64,000 bases of DNA from Arthonia radiata (GCA_002989075.1 PSQN01000006.1:1749018-1813017); one strand, 5' to 3'; shown: positions 1 through 16,225, numbered from the stretch's first letter. The notes: generated from the letters alone by a model not told the origin. Made by a program: numbers and translations.

Positions 1-2484
<2,484 letters not shown>

Positions 2485-3928
2485 ATGAGACAAGCGTGGG
2501 AGACTGAACCAGAAGACGGATTCGAGGATCTCGATGAATATATCAAAGGCGGCTTCTGCCCTATCCAGCTCGCAGACAAGCTCGATAACGGCGCCCTGAC
2601 GATTGTCTATAAGCTTGGCTTCGGATCGTTTTCTACAGTCTGGCTTGCGCGCGATGAGCGTTTTGGTTCAGACCCAAAACAGCATCCTTTGCAATATGTG
2701 GCCTTGAAGATGATTACTGCGAACCATCCGGAGGCGCGGCCTGGCTTTACCAACGAGGGCACTATCCAAAAGGCACTCAGGACTCGTCAGACGACTACCA
2801 CCACTCCTTCCTCAATTTTATGCGAACTCAGCGGCTGCGGTATCCTTCCAGTGCTTCGAACATTCACCCATCTCAGCTTCAACGGACTTCATCAGGTTCT
2901 AGTCATGCCTGTTGTTCGACCAATAACAGAGTTATCCTATTCGGCTACACAATACCTAGAAATCGCGCGACAGTCAATCTGTGCAATTAGATTCCTTCAT
3001 CAAAACGGTATTGTTCATGGAGACCTACACACAGGCAACGTAGCCTACCGCTGCGACAATATCGCTGACACCTTCCGACGTTTTCCTCGTCCTCAGCTCA
3101 ATCCAGTGTTGCTCTGGAATACTGGCCTAAGTTTATCCCGATTCTACCCCCCACTAACTACACGTGCTGGCAATTTTAATGTCCTCAAGAGCTTCTCTGA
3201 TCAAGCAGAACTCTCGACGCGCCGCCGATGTCTACCTCAGGCTTCTAAACTACCTGCATACACTATTTCTGCAGAAGAATGGCAAGTAATTGACCACTTC
3301 TTTGCGAACAGCCAATCTACAGCCCAGGCGTGTCTCCTAGACTTTGGCAGCGCATTCAGCATCTACTGCCCAAGCAACTGTCTCCCTGCTGTCACGACGC
3401 CGGTGGGCTACATGGCTCCAGAATACGTCTTCCCTCTTCATACCCTCCCGCAAGCAGTAGCCGCTCGAGACTTATCTTCTCGGCCGCCCACTGGATCTAA
3501 ACGTCGGCACGGCGACGCCAGCGCAGTGCTTGGATCCGGCCTCGAGAAGGCGGACGTCTGGTCGCTGGGCTGTCTGCTCTACGAACTAGTTGGATGTGGA
3601 TGTATCTATCAGGGCGTTTATGGGGGTGAAGGACACCAACGGGAACTCTGAGAAACGATAAAGTCCTCCCTATGGATTGGCTTCAGGTAACAGCAATCGA
3701 GGCACTTCAGTCAGACCTGGGTGAAGCCCATACAACATTTTGGATGATTGCCTTCGCCAAATGTGCTCCACCCATCGCATTCGATCGAGCGATCTTCCGC
3801 CTGAGGAGGTCTGTGGACCTGAGGAATTTCGACCCTTCGTCAAAATTCTGCAATATATGCTCAAATTAGATCCAAGACAGCGACCAAGCGCCAACGACGT
3901 GCTGGGCTACATGGACTCTTTGCAATAG
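2485..3928 (+). CDS. SRPK-like serine/threonine protein kinase with disrupted 3' part
   Basis: The first ATG in frame at 2485 starts MRQAWETEPEDGFEDLDEY. Kinase landmarks in order: glycine loop LGFGSFSTV (about residues 44-52), VALK lysine 75, catalytic loop HGDLHTGN (179-186) in place of HRDxxxxN, DFG 286-288, APE 311-313 and DVWSLG 357-362. The opening DEYIKGGFCPIQ resembles the (E)xYxxGGYxPI lead-in of fungal SRPK-type kinases. The frame ends at 3651, but the last kinase segment (LKLDPRQRPSANDVL) continues in another frame up to 3928. Reaching it needs one or two introns, or frameshifts, between about 3600 and 3730, and I found no convincing GT-AG pair. The gene may be spliced in a way I cannot resolve, or recently broken. 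Confidence 0.65.
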
Positions 3929-6163
3929 AAGTACCTTCAGCAAAGACACTGGCACAACGAAGCTCAGCCGCTCAAAGCGGGTCTGCTATTGGATTGCTTA
4001 ACCTTGTCCAGAGTGGACTTGTTAGTATCAAGAAATAGGATGGGCGGAGCACATGGTCGTATTGAGATTCAACGCCTCTCTGATCCGCTGAGATTTTCAA
4101 ACTACTCATCATTGCAGGCCGCCCTTCGTCGACAACGGAGTTCCAGCGCATGTCTCAACAATGGCAGACTGCCAATCTGCGTGGCTCAAAATTAGCTCCG
4201 GTAGCAGCAATCTGTCTCCCAGTGCATGAGCCAGACACTACACTTCGATCGGTATGTTATGCCAGCCGTTGCCGACCAGCCGGACGGCGACTTCCCTTTC
4301 CTGCACCCACTCGATCTAGCACAGCCTTTGGAGTAGCCAATTGAGATAGCCCTCGGAACCTTGTCACTTGCGTTGAGACGACTATTCATAGTCAAATTTG
4401 AAGTATTGTTGGTCACGTTAATCAATAGGTTGCGTGACGCCAGCCACCTGACCTGGCCACCTTCTCCAGACAACGAACACGTTCGCGGTGGCCCCCCCAG
4501 CTCAAATGGTCCACCTCCATACCCCAAGGCGCCCAGGTCGTCCGACCTCGAGCTCAATCGGCGTCCTCAGAATGTCGACTCTTGCCCTTGATCAGAGCTG
4601 ACGGCGTTTTGATGCACTTGTGGCACTTTGACACAGCTTTGCAACAAAAGGTGTTGCTTCCCGATTTTCGCTAGCAGATCGCGCGAATGGGCTGTTCGGA
4701 AGAATTGTAGCACGGCTTGGTTCTGGGTAGTGCTACGTTCTTGAAATGTGACTCAATGCATCTGCCTTGCTGCAACCCCGCCTTCAATGCTGATTGGTGT
4801 CTACGAAGTCTATGCAGCTTGGCCCCGAGGGGGCGTAGCGTCTTCTTGATGCTTATTGGTGCTGCCAAAAGGGCGGCCGGAAAACTCGTAATGGAACGTG
4901 GACAATCGGCGATCCTCTAACTTCTACCAGCAACCCGCGGAATTCCTTCCGTTCAAGGTGCCGGCGTTCGCGCGTGCGGTCGCCGGTATCCTGCCTGCGT
5001 GGTTGTCCCTATGTCGACAGTCTGTATGCCCGACAGCATAAGCGATCGCAAGTATTGCAAAATTTGCATGGGTATATGGAGGGCCTGAAGCAAACGCTGG
5101 CGGTTCTCCAGTGCTGCATTCGAAGTGTGCTGATATCCGGGTCTTCAAGATGCCGATGTCAACATCGTACAATTTTTGGGGCTCAGTCAGAGAGATCGCG
5201 GCACTGGCCCTGTTGCTTTGCAGAACCTAGCTCATTCGTAATAGCGAATCGCTGAGGACGAGGCAAGGTTTTGGCATCGACAGCAGCCTGGAAGCCGAAG
5301 CTGTTGCCACGGACCCGGACGTACAACGCACAGCACTGTCCCTTTGCAGAAGCAGCCACCGGCACCGTCATCGAAATCAGCTTCGTAAACTTCCTCCGTA
5401 ATTCTGAGGCATCACAATAACAGGATTTCCATTCCTATCGATAGTGGTCTGCACAACCCGACAGCCACGTTTTCGGCGGATTGGTGTACTGCGACAATGA
5501 TAACCACCAATGCGCGAGGAAAGCCTTTGACACAGGGCATTATAAGGCGTTTACTTTGAGCAGTCTTGCTCGACGCAGGGCAAGATATCCAAAGCAACTG
5601 CATTGAGCACGGGTTCCTGAGTGGAGGATATTTAAACAAGAATACAAAGAGTTTGTTGTTGGATATAGAACGAGGACCAAATCTAGATCAAAGTTATTCG
5701 ATCGGTTGGCAAGGACATTCTTCTATGACTGAAAGGCTCTGTAGTTTATTGGAGCGAGCAGAGCGTCTGGTGTGCCTCATTGCGAATACTTCTTGACGCT
5801 GCGAGAGCCAGTGCTAGGCAACATGACTTGTAGCGGCAGCACAGCGGACATATGTTACACTTCAAAATCAGCAATTCACGACATTTCTGAGGCGCTTCAC
5901 CGGTCAATCAAGCAGCGAGACCTGTTCAAGGTCCGACTATGCCCTGTCAATTCACTTACGTGCTGCTGTGTGGCCCGTATGAGCTTGTAGACTGTTGCAT
6001 CATACCTTGACGACTTAGCTAGGCGAACGAGTTTCGGACATTACAATGACCGGTGCCTGAATCTGAACGAGGCGACCATGAAATTGAGGGATGGAAGGGA
6101 CAGAGACTGTTCGTCAGAAAACGTGCTAAGTGACTAGATGTATACCGTAACAACATAAAGCGA
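3929..6163. other. gene-free stretch
   Basis: About 2.2 kb with only short, unconvincing open frames on both strands. I see no family motif, RNA gene or clear repeat. It may contain eroded sequence, but nothing specific can be supported. Confidence 0.5.
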
Positions 6164-7534
6164 TTACACAATCCAAGCCAAATATTCTGGGGCGCAGTCT
6201 TCGGCGTCACCGAGGCGTTCTAGAGTGAGCTTGCCCTGGGATTCTTGCGAGACGAATCCCCGCACATCTACTTTGTACACTGACGAACCTAAGCAGACCT
6301 CTGGAAGAGCCACATGCTTGTCATAGGCCAGCTTGGTCAGAGCGTGGAGGAAGTGCAAGGCCTCCGAAAATGGACTTGGGCTTCTATACCGTTCCGTGAC
6401 AGGAGCATATCCTTCGGTCAGGACTAGACGTTGGAAACTGGCGGGCCAAGGTCGGAATAGGTGCTCGATCTGCAGCCAGTCAACGCCTGCTCCTACGACA
6501 ATGGCGCTTTACATTGCGCGGCAACTCACGTTTGATGGTCTTGCACTTTCCGTCTCACCTCCATCCGGGCGTAGCACAAAAGGGAAACTGATGCATAGAG
6601 CCTTGAGGCTCGTCAATTCGGAGACGAGAGATGTCCAATTCTCCTCAGATATGCTGAATGATCCGCCTCGGTAGGCACCGTCTCGAATTGAGCCTTCAAG
6701 GCACAAGTTGTGTAGAGTCGACACAGATTTCAGGAGACTATCCACCAATGCACCCGAAACAATGCATGGTCCATTGAGTCGTATCAAACACGTCTCAAGA
6801 AACGACGTCTGTAGTATGATCTCCGTGGCGCTTGTAACCTCACAGGCCGTAACAACAAGAGTCTTGAGATGGCTGCAAAGGCGATAAGCGTATCCGCAAC
6901 ACTTGACGTCTGAGAGTGTTAGCGACTCCAACTGAGGAACATCTCCAATCGGTTCCATCGCAAACTCAGCATGACTGATCTGTAGCTCGGTCAGATTCGG
7001 TAGACCCTCAAAGAATCGCGCATGAACTAATACAGCCGGATCGTTTGATGGCATGAAGTATTCCTCGGTCAGACACAACTGCGTGAGGTGTTGAGTCGAG
7101 AATTTGACATATTGCCAAGCCGCGGGCGGAATCGTGAGAGACTCAAGCTGGTTTTCGGATGGAATGAGACTGACGATAGAGTGAAGGGGCTCTTCTTGCT
7201 CCAGATCCATAGTAACATCGAGTTGCTTGAGTGCATGTAACTTTGGAAGTGCCCTAAAAAATCTCTGGAAGGGAGCGAAATCAAGGTAAGATCCGTGAGC
7301 ATAGACTTCTAGCTCTTGTACTGACGACGCGTGTCTCTTCAGTCCACATAAAGTGGCCATTGCCTGAGGACCTCCTCTCATGAAGAAACTGTGGAGGCCA
7401 AGGCCGACAGCGCGATAGAGCGTGGGCGTGACCAATCTACAGATCTGTTTTGATGTACGGACTAGTGCCGTAAGGTCAGACCTACCAGCGCGTTCGGCGA
7501 TTCGTACCATGAGTTCGGGCGCCAGTCGATCCAT
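6164..7534 (-). CDS. F-box protein with leucine-rich-repeat-like body
   Basis: Starts at the ATG at 7534 (MDRLAPELMVRIAERAGR). The first 45 or so residues form an F-box (LxxLPxEL-type helix, then LTALVRTSKQICRLVTPTLYRAV), which normally binds Skp1 and recruits substrates to an SCF ubiquitin ligase. The rest has irregular leucine-rich segments (LTELQISH, LESLTLSDV, LKTLVVTAC) like substrate-binding LRRs of fungal F-box proteins. A 60 bp intron at 6529-6470 (donor GTGAGT, branch GTTGACTG, acceptor CTGCAG) joins exon 1 to a 306 nt last exon in phase 0, giving about 436 residues. The substrate is unknown. It sits just upstream of, and opposite to, the NACHT-WD40 gene. Confidence 0.8.
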
Positions 7535-8164
7535 GCTCGGCAACTAAGAGACCCAAAAGTATCGTCTGCTCCCGAACGTGCCCGTGAACTGGCCGGCTTC
7601 AGCGTCGATGAATATGCGTTCAACCACAATGGCACTGCGTCAGCAAGTGCTTTAGTGCTCTATGGCGGCGATTGCAATGGCTGAACATCCAACGGCCAAT
7701 GCGAGATCTTTCCGTCAACAGAGGCGTAGAAATGCGGAAGACTGTCCGATTCGCCTTAGCAATCCGTTTTGACAGAGACTGCGCTGTCGGGATCACAGCT
7801 CTGCAAGAGCCACAGAAGTTTACCACAGGTGCTGGTAGTAGAAGAGCAAGTCCCGGCTTGGCAATGTTCCCTACAGATCCAGTACATGGCACTGGCGTTG
7901 AGCTGCCCTGACAGTATTTCAGCACGTTTGACACTTGACGCCTGAGGGGCTGACGGAGATTAGGCTATCATGACAGCCAATCGCCGATGGCTAGACAAGG
8001 TTTTGGGCGTCAACAGCTGCCTGCAAGACGTAGAACCCCTTCAAGGCAAACACAGTCGGACTGCAAATGTCAGCTTTAGGTCTTCAACAGAGAGTAAATC
8101 GGTGCGATATGGACGCTTTCACAAGGAAAAGTGGGAAGTAGCACGTGTTTCCCAACTAAGGACC
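7535..8164. other. intergenic region between divergent F-box and NACHT-WD40 genes
   Basis: This probably contains both promoters. An ATG at 7970 is in frame with the NLR exon 1, so the NLR could carry 65 more N-terminal residues. I prefer the ATG at 8165, because the upstream residues show no family resemblance. Confidence 0.45.
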
Positions 8165-11100
8165 ATGAGCGGGGCGGGAACTCCACCGTTCCGTCGACCG
8201 GGTTTCGTATCGCGCGTCATCGAACGCTGTCGCAAATCTCCGCCAACACCATCCACCGCCGGCCAGGCATCGCAAAGCCTCTCTCAGCCAGTTTTGCCAG
8301 CCACTGTTCACAATTCACAATGGCCGGGGCAGCAGTTCCTGCCGAGAGCGCTCGAGCGCTTGGATGTGGAGGTACGAGAGACGATCCGAGAGCTTACTTC
8401 CCCAGGCGAAGACGTCACACCTGTCATCGCACGCGCACTGGCCGCTGCAAACGATCAGAAGAAGATATGCGAAGCGAAGCGTTGGAAATGGACGATACGT
8501 GGACGCGAAATCCTCTTGCAAGATACGGCAGACAAGATTATCCAATGGTTAGATCGATTCAAAGGTGCAGGCGACATCGCCGTAAATGCAGACCCTATGC
8601 ACGCTGGCCTTCTTTGGGCCGGATTTCGAGTCATACTCGAGGTGCGGCGCCACTGCTATCATCAAGCAAAACATTTAAAGACTCACCAATTCTTAGGCGG
8701 CCGTGTCCGAGCGCCACGAAATGGCCGCCCTCCTTGCAGGCCTCGAGACCGCGCTCTACATGTCGAATCGACTTGAGGTGTACCTCACATACTTCCTTCG
8801 CCTTCCGATCTCGAAAGCGGCCGCCAACTTCGAAGATGGTTTAATTCTATTCTATGCGACAATATTGGATTTCCTCGGCCGTGCTATACATACGTTCCAG
8901 CAAAGCAGCGCGACACGAGCGCTCAGGTCGTTCTGGACGATTGAAGACTATGATGCTCTCGAAAAACGATGTAAAGAAACAGGTCAAGCAGTAGACACAG
9001 AGTCTAATATCTGTGAGCGCGAGCTTGCCGCACAGGATCGTCAGCACGTAGCAAACCAGCTCAAAGACAGTCTACGTGATCTTGAAAGGCTCCGAGAAGT
9101 CGAGGACTCACTTAATACTCTACATCATAAATTCGACTTGAGCCGATTGCCGGTTGCAAAGGGAGCTGCTTTCGACTCATATGATGAGGGACGAAACACT
9201 CAATGCCTACAGGGAACACGAACTAAATTGCTACAAAACATCACCGATTGGGCCAACAGCCCCAACGGCAAGCCAATATACTGGATCAATGGAATGGCTG
9301 GCACGGGAAAGTCCACTGTCTCGCGGACAGTCGCTCACAATCTTTATAAGCAAAATCGACTAGGCGCAAGCTTTTTCTTCAAAAGGGACGAAGCGGATCG
9401 ACGAAATGCGCGCAAATTGATAACCACGCTCGCTGCCCAGCTAGCTGAGAACGTGCCGGGCATCCGACGGGATATGTTTGAGTCACTTGACAAGCGCCCC
9501 AGCCTTCTACAGGAGGCACCAATATACCAATTCGAGGATCTGCTTCTTGAGCCGCTAAGAAGTCTTTCGCGTGGCAAGGAACTCTTCATCGTAATCGATG
9601 CACTCGATGAGTGTGATGACAAGAACGACGTCCGAACGATTATTTACCTCCTCCGTCAAATAAGCCAGATAAACGCCATTCGACTGTTCGTAACCAGCAG
9701 GCCTGATTACCCCATGATCAGCGGGTTCAAAAGGATCAAAGATGTGTACCAAGACATGATACTCCATGAAGTAGAAGAGTCGGATATTGAACACGACATT
9801 AACGTGTACTTGACGTATCAGTTTCAATCGCTTCGGGAGGAGCGATCCGATCTGCCACTTGTGCAGCCACTGGCACCGGACTGGCCGGGACCAGACAATC
9901 AACGGAGCTTGGTTCGGCGAGCTGTTCCCCTGTTTATCTTCGCCGCTACGATCTGTCGTTTAGTTGCCGACTCGACAGACGACCCTGATAGTCACCTTTC
10001 GCGCATTCTCCAACAGCAAACGGGATCAACTAATCTAGAGCAAACGTATATGCCAGTCTTTCAACAGCTGGTGCTCGGCACCGGCCGAGACGAGATATCA
10101 GTTGCCCGAGATTATATGGACATCATTGGCCCAATTATCACATTTGCAGATCCTCTGTCAGTAACAAGCATGTCTAAGCTACTACGGATCAAGGATCTGG
10201 TCATCTCTCAGCGGCTGCTCTCGCTACATTCTGTGTTGAACGTTCCAAAGGACACTTCTACGCCCGTGAGGATTTTTCATGCCTCATTTCGAGACTTTCT
10301 CGTTGACTTGGATAGACGTCAAAGCAGCCCGTTCTGGGTAGATGAGCAGCAGACACACGATCTCTTAGCTACTAGGTGCCTCGAGCTCCTCAATGGTTCC
10401 GACAGGCTTAAAGAAAACATTTGTAATCAAGAAGGCCTAGGGGTTGAGCGCAGAGATGTTCGCGATGAAGAAGTCTCCGCCGCTCTTCCTGCGGAATCCG
10501 CGTACGCATGCCAGCACTGGGTATACCATCTGGAGAAAGCCAGCCAGAGCCTACACGACGAAGGGCCAGTTCATAGATTTTTGAAGGCACACTTGCTCCA
10601 CTGGATCGAGGCGTTATGTTGGCTCGGAAGATTATCAAGTGTCATCTTTTTCCTTAGTTCGTTAAGACGTCTTACAGACGTGAGTTGAGTCATTATCGAA
10701 TCACATATAGCCATAGCTGACTCCGATCTATAGTCTCGACGGGGTTCAAAATTAGCAGAGCTTCTTAATGATGCGAAGCGATTCGTTCTCCAGAACCGAT
10801 CGGTCATCGGCATTGCACCACGACAGGTCTACGTTTCAATTCACTTCACACCTCGTTCGAGCATTGTCAGACAGAAGTACTACAATGCTGTTCAACTACC
10901 GCTTACCTGTATACCGCAGGTCGCCGACACATGGAGCTCTGAACTACAGAAGTTCGAGTGCCACGGTGGGTGCGTCCGCTCGGTCGCCTTCTCACCAGAT
11001 GGGCAGCTACTTGCATCGGGGTCTGTCGACGGGACGGTAGAAGTGTGGAATCCAGCGACGGGCGAGCAGGTACACCAGCTCAAAAGAGGCTCCGGTGGCC

Positions 11101-12707
11101 TCATTTACGCAATGACCTTCTCGCCAGACGGGGAGCTCCTCACATTAGCGGATGATAATCAGACAGTCGAAATATGGGATCTAGCGACAGGCGAGCAGGT
11201 TAAACAGTTTAACAAGGATGAGGACGGTCCGGCCCGTGCCGTCGGCTTTTCGCCAAATGGGGGGCTGCTCACATTTGTATGCCAAAATCGGACGGTGAGA
11301 TTATGGGACCCTGCGACAGGCGAGCAAGTGCAACAGCTCGAAGTAGGCTACGATGGGCCGGTCCGCGCTTATGTCTTTTCCCCTGGTGGGCAGCTTCTCG
11401 CACTGGCAATTAAAGGTTCGAAAATAGGACTATGGGATGTCGTGACAGGCAGGCAGGTACAACAGCTTCGTGGCTACTGCGGCGACTTCAGTTATGCAGC
11501 AGCATTCTCGCCGAACGGGCAGTCATTTGCATTAGGGTATGATGACGGAACAATACACCTTTGGGATCTAGCAACAGGCGTGGAGATAGGAGAACATCAA
11601 GGCCACGAGGGTGGCATTTGTGCAGTAGCCTTCTCACCGGACGGTCAGCTGCTTGCATCGGCGTCTGGCGACCACACAGCAAGACTGTGGGATCTAGCGT
11701 CAGGCGAGCAGGTACAGCAGCCTACATACGATGATTCGGCAGTTGAAGCAGCAGCATTCTCGCCGGACGGCCAGCTACTTGCATCGGCATCTGACAACGA
11801 CACAGTAAATATATGGAATCCGGCGACAGGCGAGCGGGTCTGGCAGCTTCGAAGCTTTGGAATCTCATGCTATTCAATGGCATTCTCGCCGGACGGGAAG
11901 CTACTTGCATTAGGGTATTTGAGTGGGATGGTAAAAGTGTGGGACATCACGACGGACGAGCAGGTGCAGCAGCTTAGAGGCCACAGCTGCTCAGTCGATG
12001 CGGTCGCCTTCTCGCCGGACGGGAAGCTACTTGCATTAGGGTATTCGGGTGGGATGGTCAAAGTGTGGGACATCACGGCGGACGAGCAGGTGCAGCAGCT
12101 TAGAGGCCACAATTATTCACTCAACGCGGTCGCCTTCTCGCCGGACGGGAAGCTACTTGCACTAGGGTATTGGAGTGGGATGGTAAAAGTGTGGAACATC
12201 ACGACGGACGAGCAGTTGCTGCAGCTTAGAGGCCACAGCCGCTCGGTCGACTCCGTCGCCTTCTCGCCAGACGGGCAGCTGCTCGCATCGGCGTCTAGTG
12301 ATAAGACAGTTCGATTGTGGGATCCAGCAAAAGGTAGTCAAAAGGAAAGCCATACAGTCTTCTCTTCAACAGTTGTTTTCTCACGGGATGGAAAATACTT
12401 AGAGACCGATGCTGGCCGGATCGAGATTGACTTTAACAATACACAGGTGTCATCTACAGTCCAGGCAACAGAGGCTCAGATCGTATCACAAAGCGGCAGG
12501 TGGATTCGATATAAGGGCAGTAATATCATCTGGTTACCCTACGAGTGGCGAAGCATATGCTCAACTACCTCGGGCACTCAATTGGCTATAGGCAGTCCCT
12601 CCGGCCGACTCACCTTCCTAAGTGTTGACATGTCGTGTGGCAGCCAGCTTCTACAAATCAGAGCAAGACCCACCAAAGGCCTGCTAGAATCTGAGTATCA
12701 CAGCTAA
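8165..12707 (+). CDS. NACHT-WD40 NLR (STAND NTPase), PF17100-type N-terminus
   Basis: Three exons: 8165-8641, 8697-10679 and 10734-12707. Introns of 55 bp (GTGCGG...TCTTAG) and 54 bp (GTGAGT...CTATAG) are both phase 0, giving about 1,477 residues. The N-terminus matches the fungal NWD/NACHT N-terminal domain (KRWKWTIRGREILLQD, VNADPMHAGLLWAGF). The NACHT domain has Walker A GMAGTGKST (about residue 358) and Walker B FIVIDALDECDD (about 457). After it come 11 WD40 repeats (about residues 895-1360) built on AFSPDGQLLASxSxDxTVxxWD. Such proteins work in fungal non-self recognition and programmed cell death: the repeats sense a ligand and NACHT oligomerises. No HET or HeLo effector domain is visible. 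The frame is intact. Confidence 0.92.
11880..12257 (+). repeat. three near-identical 126 bp WD40 units
   Basis: Three consecutive WD40 repeats within the NLR have a 126 bp period, starting near 11880, 12006 and 12132. They share AFSPDGKLLALGY and GMVKVW(D/N)IT almost base for base, while the neighbouring repeats are much more diverged. This points to recent unit duplication or concerted evolution. Confidence 0.85.
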
Positions 12708-15690
12708 GGGAATGACAGGCAGAGATAGACCCACGACTGGGTTCTCTGCTTCTCAAGATTTTTACACGCTCTCATGTCTCAACATACACTGCGATCTTTG
12801 TTTCGGCTAAGTGTTTGAGGATATATTAGCGGCGATCCAATCCTTGGATTGAACGCTGCACTGTGCATACTCCACGTGCCTATGCCAGAACACAGTGCGC
12901 AATGTGCTCACTTGTTGCTCTATACCAAGCATTTCAGCCTTCAGAGCGCACCCGTGATCTTGCAACCGCTTCTCCTTTATCGCATCTAGAGCAGCGGTCG
13001 GCTTCAAGAACGTTCTCGGTGTGCACCATGGACGGATCGTTAAGCGCAATATAAAGCGTCCATGGAAAATCTTTGTAGCACGGTCCTCATCCCCGGCCTG
13101 AGTTTTGGGATCGCACATGTGCGTTCTGTATGTTTGAACGGTTTTGCCGACAACGAATGAAGGGCCTTGTTCGGAGAGGCTCTTCTTTGCACCACTTGTG
13201 ATCCCACCATGAAGCTTACGGCAGGCGTCTCGCTTACCCGCTTCCCTCACTTGACTTTCGACAAGCGACAGCTTTCATAGAGAGGGTCTACTACACCATT
13301 CGTGCGAGACGCGTGGCGTATCCTTATCGTTGGAACTTTTTACCGGAAGGCTCCCCCCACACACTGGGAGACGTCATAGTATCGGGTGCGCATTTTATAC
13401 TCGGGTCCAATATGCATGGCGTGAGTGTGACACCTAGACGCAGTCTTACATACGTGACCCTGTTCACACGCACGTCGAGTACCTTCATCTGCGTCGTCAT
13501 AATAGTTAAAATACGATGAAGCTGTGCAGGGAGACGAGGATTCAAGGGCGCTACTGGTCTAGCAAGAAGCTGAGGATGAAACAGGGAGGCTGTGAGAATG
13601 GAACTCCATGGCGTAGAAAGAGGAATGACCAGGACGATTGCTAAGGCTTCACAAATTGAGCTTTGTTGGTGCGCGATCTGGGTCGGACTATACCACCATA
13701 TCGATCCTCTGCTCGCGCTAACATTAACAAAGGTCGGACCGTAAATCCCTTTGCACTATTAAGTTCGGACCCTGCCCTGCCCTTCCGGGCTGAGAGACGA
13801 TTTTTTTCTTTCTTGTCCAATGGAATATGTGGTAGCTCCTCTTATTACTTGCGGTTAGTAGCAATGTCGTGTAAGGATATTGATAGTGATGAGGCGTTTT
13901 TTCCGAAATGCGGTTTCGCGAGAGGATAACTCTCCGAGGGTGTCTTTATCTGTCTTCCTCTCAATTACGCTTATACAATCTTAGTGCTAACCGTAAGTCT
14001 GGACCACGAACTACAAGGTCGTTGTTTTATCTATTACTTTACACCAGATGCTCCTTATTGCGCTCGCATTCCTTTCTTCCCCGTCGCTCAAACTATCCTT
14101 TATTGTTAGCACTCAATTGACGCTGTCGTCATGATACAGAGCCGTCTTTGATCGAGCCGCAAGACGGGTAACGAGCGAACCTCATGTAGACAAGCGTCGT
14201 TAGGTCATGTGACACACCGGGCTCAAGCTGTCTTTTGCTTACGAAGTGAGGCATTGTAGATGCATTTTAGAGGACTGAAGAGTCAAGGTCCAAAGGGGAC
14301 AAGTAGGTGGAAGTGACGTGATATCTGAACCGGGCGCGGAACCGTCAAGGTACAAGGAGCGATCACCACAGCTGGAGATCGGTTCACGACACGTATCATG
14401 CATCGAGCAAACACTGTGTGTGGTAGCAGGCGTTTGACAGGCATCTTTGAATGGGATGCAGAATAGACTAAGACTCGGCGTATGAAATATTTGATGAATG
14501 CGCAGACACAGACTCAAGAATGGTAAGACTGTGTCCCGCCTGGCTAGCGCATCGTGTTGAGATATTTGATACTGGAACCCATGATGTCGTCTGGCAGGGG
14601 ACAATAGTCCCGAATGAGAGGGAAGGCCACCGAGCTACGCTCACTGCATAGAGTTGAACCTGCCTACAATGGTCGAAGTGTGATACAGCACCTGCTGAGT
14701 GCAATTCGAAGAACGAATTTGAGGAGAGCAAGTCTTACATCCTTAGCAACTACCAACCCGTATGCTTGGCAATGTGTTCTGGACTGAGCTCCCGCGAAAC
14801 CAGAGAGCCCGCTCGGTAGACCAATTCGCCGGTCTGCGGTCTTGCGCGAAATTTGAAATCGTATGAGCATAAGTTGTATACCGCTCATGCTAGGATAGGG
14901 GCTAAATGAGTTTGTGGGGGACTCCGGCGAGCAAGGGCCAAAAGCCCGTGCGGGCGCTTCGTCCGTAGGGCTGCTTAGTCCCTAGACGCTTCTGGCTTAG
15001 TGGCTTTCGCGGCCGAAAAGGCGCTGCCGATTAATGCTGGCGTCGGATCGATGACTGACAGCTAAGACATATCTACCAATACCTTGTTCAAACCCGGGCG
15101 CTCTGTACTGTTCAATGACTCCAACGGAGTGGACTACTGGCCGTTCGCCTATTCAGTCGATATCACAAATTTATAGTTGAGTACTACAACATTGACCTTC
15201 ACTTCTGAAGACGATCTCAGTCCTTTTCTAGAATAGAAATGCATACCGTGTGGTTACCTGACAATGGGAGCGTGACAGTCATTGCTACACCAGGTCTACA
15301 CGCATGTCACGGCGCCATATCGTTATTGTTGCAAGTAGGCCCAGAAAACAAACATTAAAACAACCACTCGAGTTTCTCCCTCACGCGCTAGCTAAAGCTA
15401 GCGTTGCAAAGTTTGAAAGAAACAGTTCAGCATCTCTTGCTGATAGCGTGTCATCCTTAGTGCAGAAAGGATGATCCGATAGTATACAGGCGGACAGAGC
15501 CTACATATGTAGGCAGTTGAAGACAGTCACGTGATGGTCACCATCCTGGATGCTGCCAAGTCGCATCACCGGCTGCCATTTAGAGACATGCGCTCAGCGC
15601 TTCTCTAGCACCAGTACACCAGAAGCCAGTATCACGAACACTGACTATACGACCGCGGCAGATAGTTAATCGCGGCTTAGGCGTTACCCA
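12708..15690. other. gene-free stretch left of the RIP block
   Basis: No supported gene. A 147-codon minus-strand frame (12807-13250) lacks an ATG at its start and has no family resemblance. Base composition is mostly normal, with somewhat AT-richer patches near 13.75-14.1 kb. Near 14.9-15.05 kb the sequence is GC-richer. A TCACGTGA palindrome lies near 15.53 kb. AT-rich RIP composition begins abruptly at about 15.69 kb. Confidence 0.5.
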
Positions 15691-16225
15691 GAGCCCACTA
15701 TCTAAATTTATTATAGCAAACTTTATCCTCTTCTAGTCCCGCTCTTACCTCTACTTCTTACTATCTCTACCCTTCTTACGCAACTATAGAGCAATATGCC
15801 CCGTCTACTTAAAAAAAATTAACCTCTAGACTCTACAAAGACTACAAATTTTAACGTACAAAAGACAAAAGAAGCCTATCGTTAAGAAAACTGAGTCGAA
15901 CTATAAGAGTATTCTTAGCTTTTAGATAAAGTAAAATAGTTCTCTTAGTATTTTAGAAGATATAGCTAATATAGATATAATAGATTTCTTATTAATACTT
16001 AAGTAGACGCTAAAGAAATTATAGTTTTATTAGGAGATAGCGGCCTACTTCTATTAACTAAGCAACTAAAAGCATTTATTAAATAGTACGCTCTAACTTA
16101 TAAAGGCTTACTTAATAAAAAGTCTGTCTCTAGATAGACTTTTAAAAAAGCTATAGACATACTACTTATAGTATTACGTTACAAAACCGGTATAAAAGTA
16201 CTAAAAAGTTATAGTTAAGATCTTA

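Noticed and set aside
4924-5371. Short frames on both strands with secreted-protein-like composition
   Set aside because: No signal peptide, splice sites or family motif could be supported.
7970-8164. Upstream in-frame ATG of the NACHT-WD40 gene as start
   Set aside because: The extra residues lack family similarity and the domain begins well after 8165. Kept only as an alternative.
12807-13250. 147-codon minus-strand frame
   Set aside because: It begins with GTG rather than ATG, has no splice support and no family resemblance.
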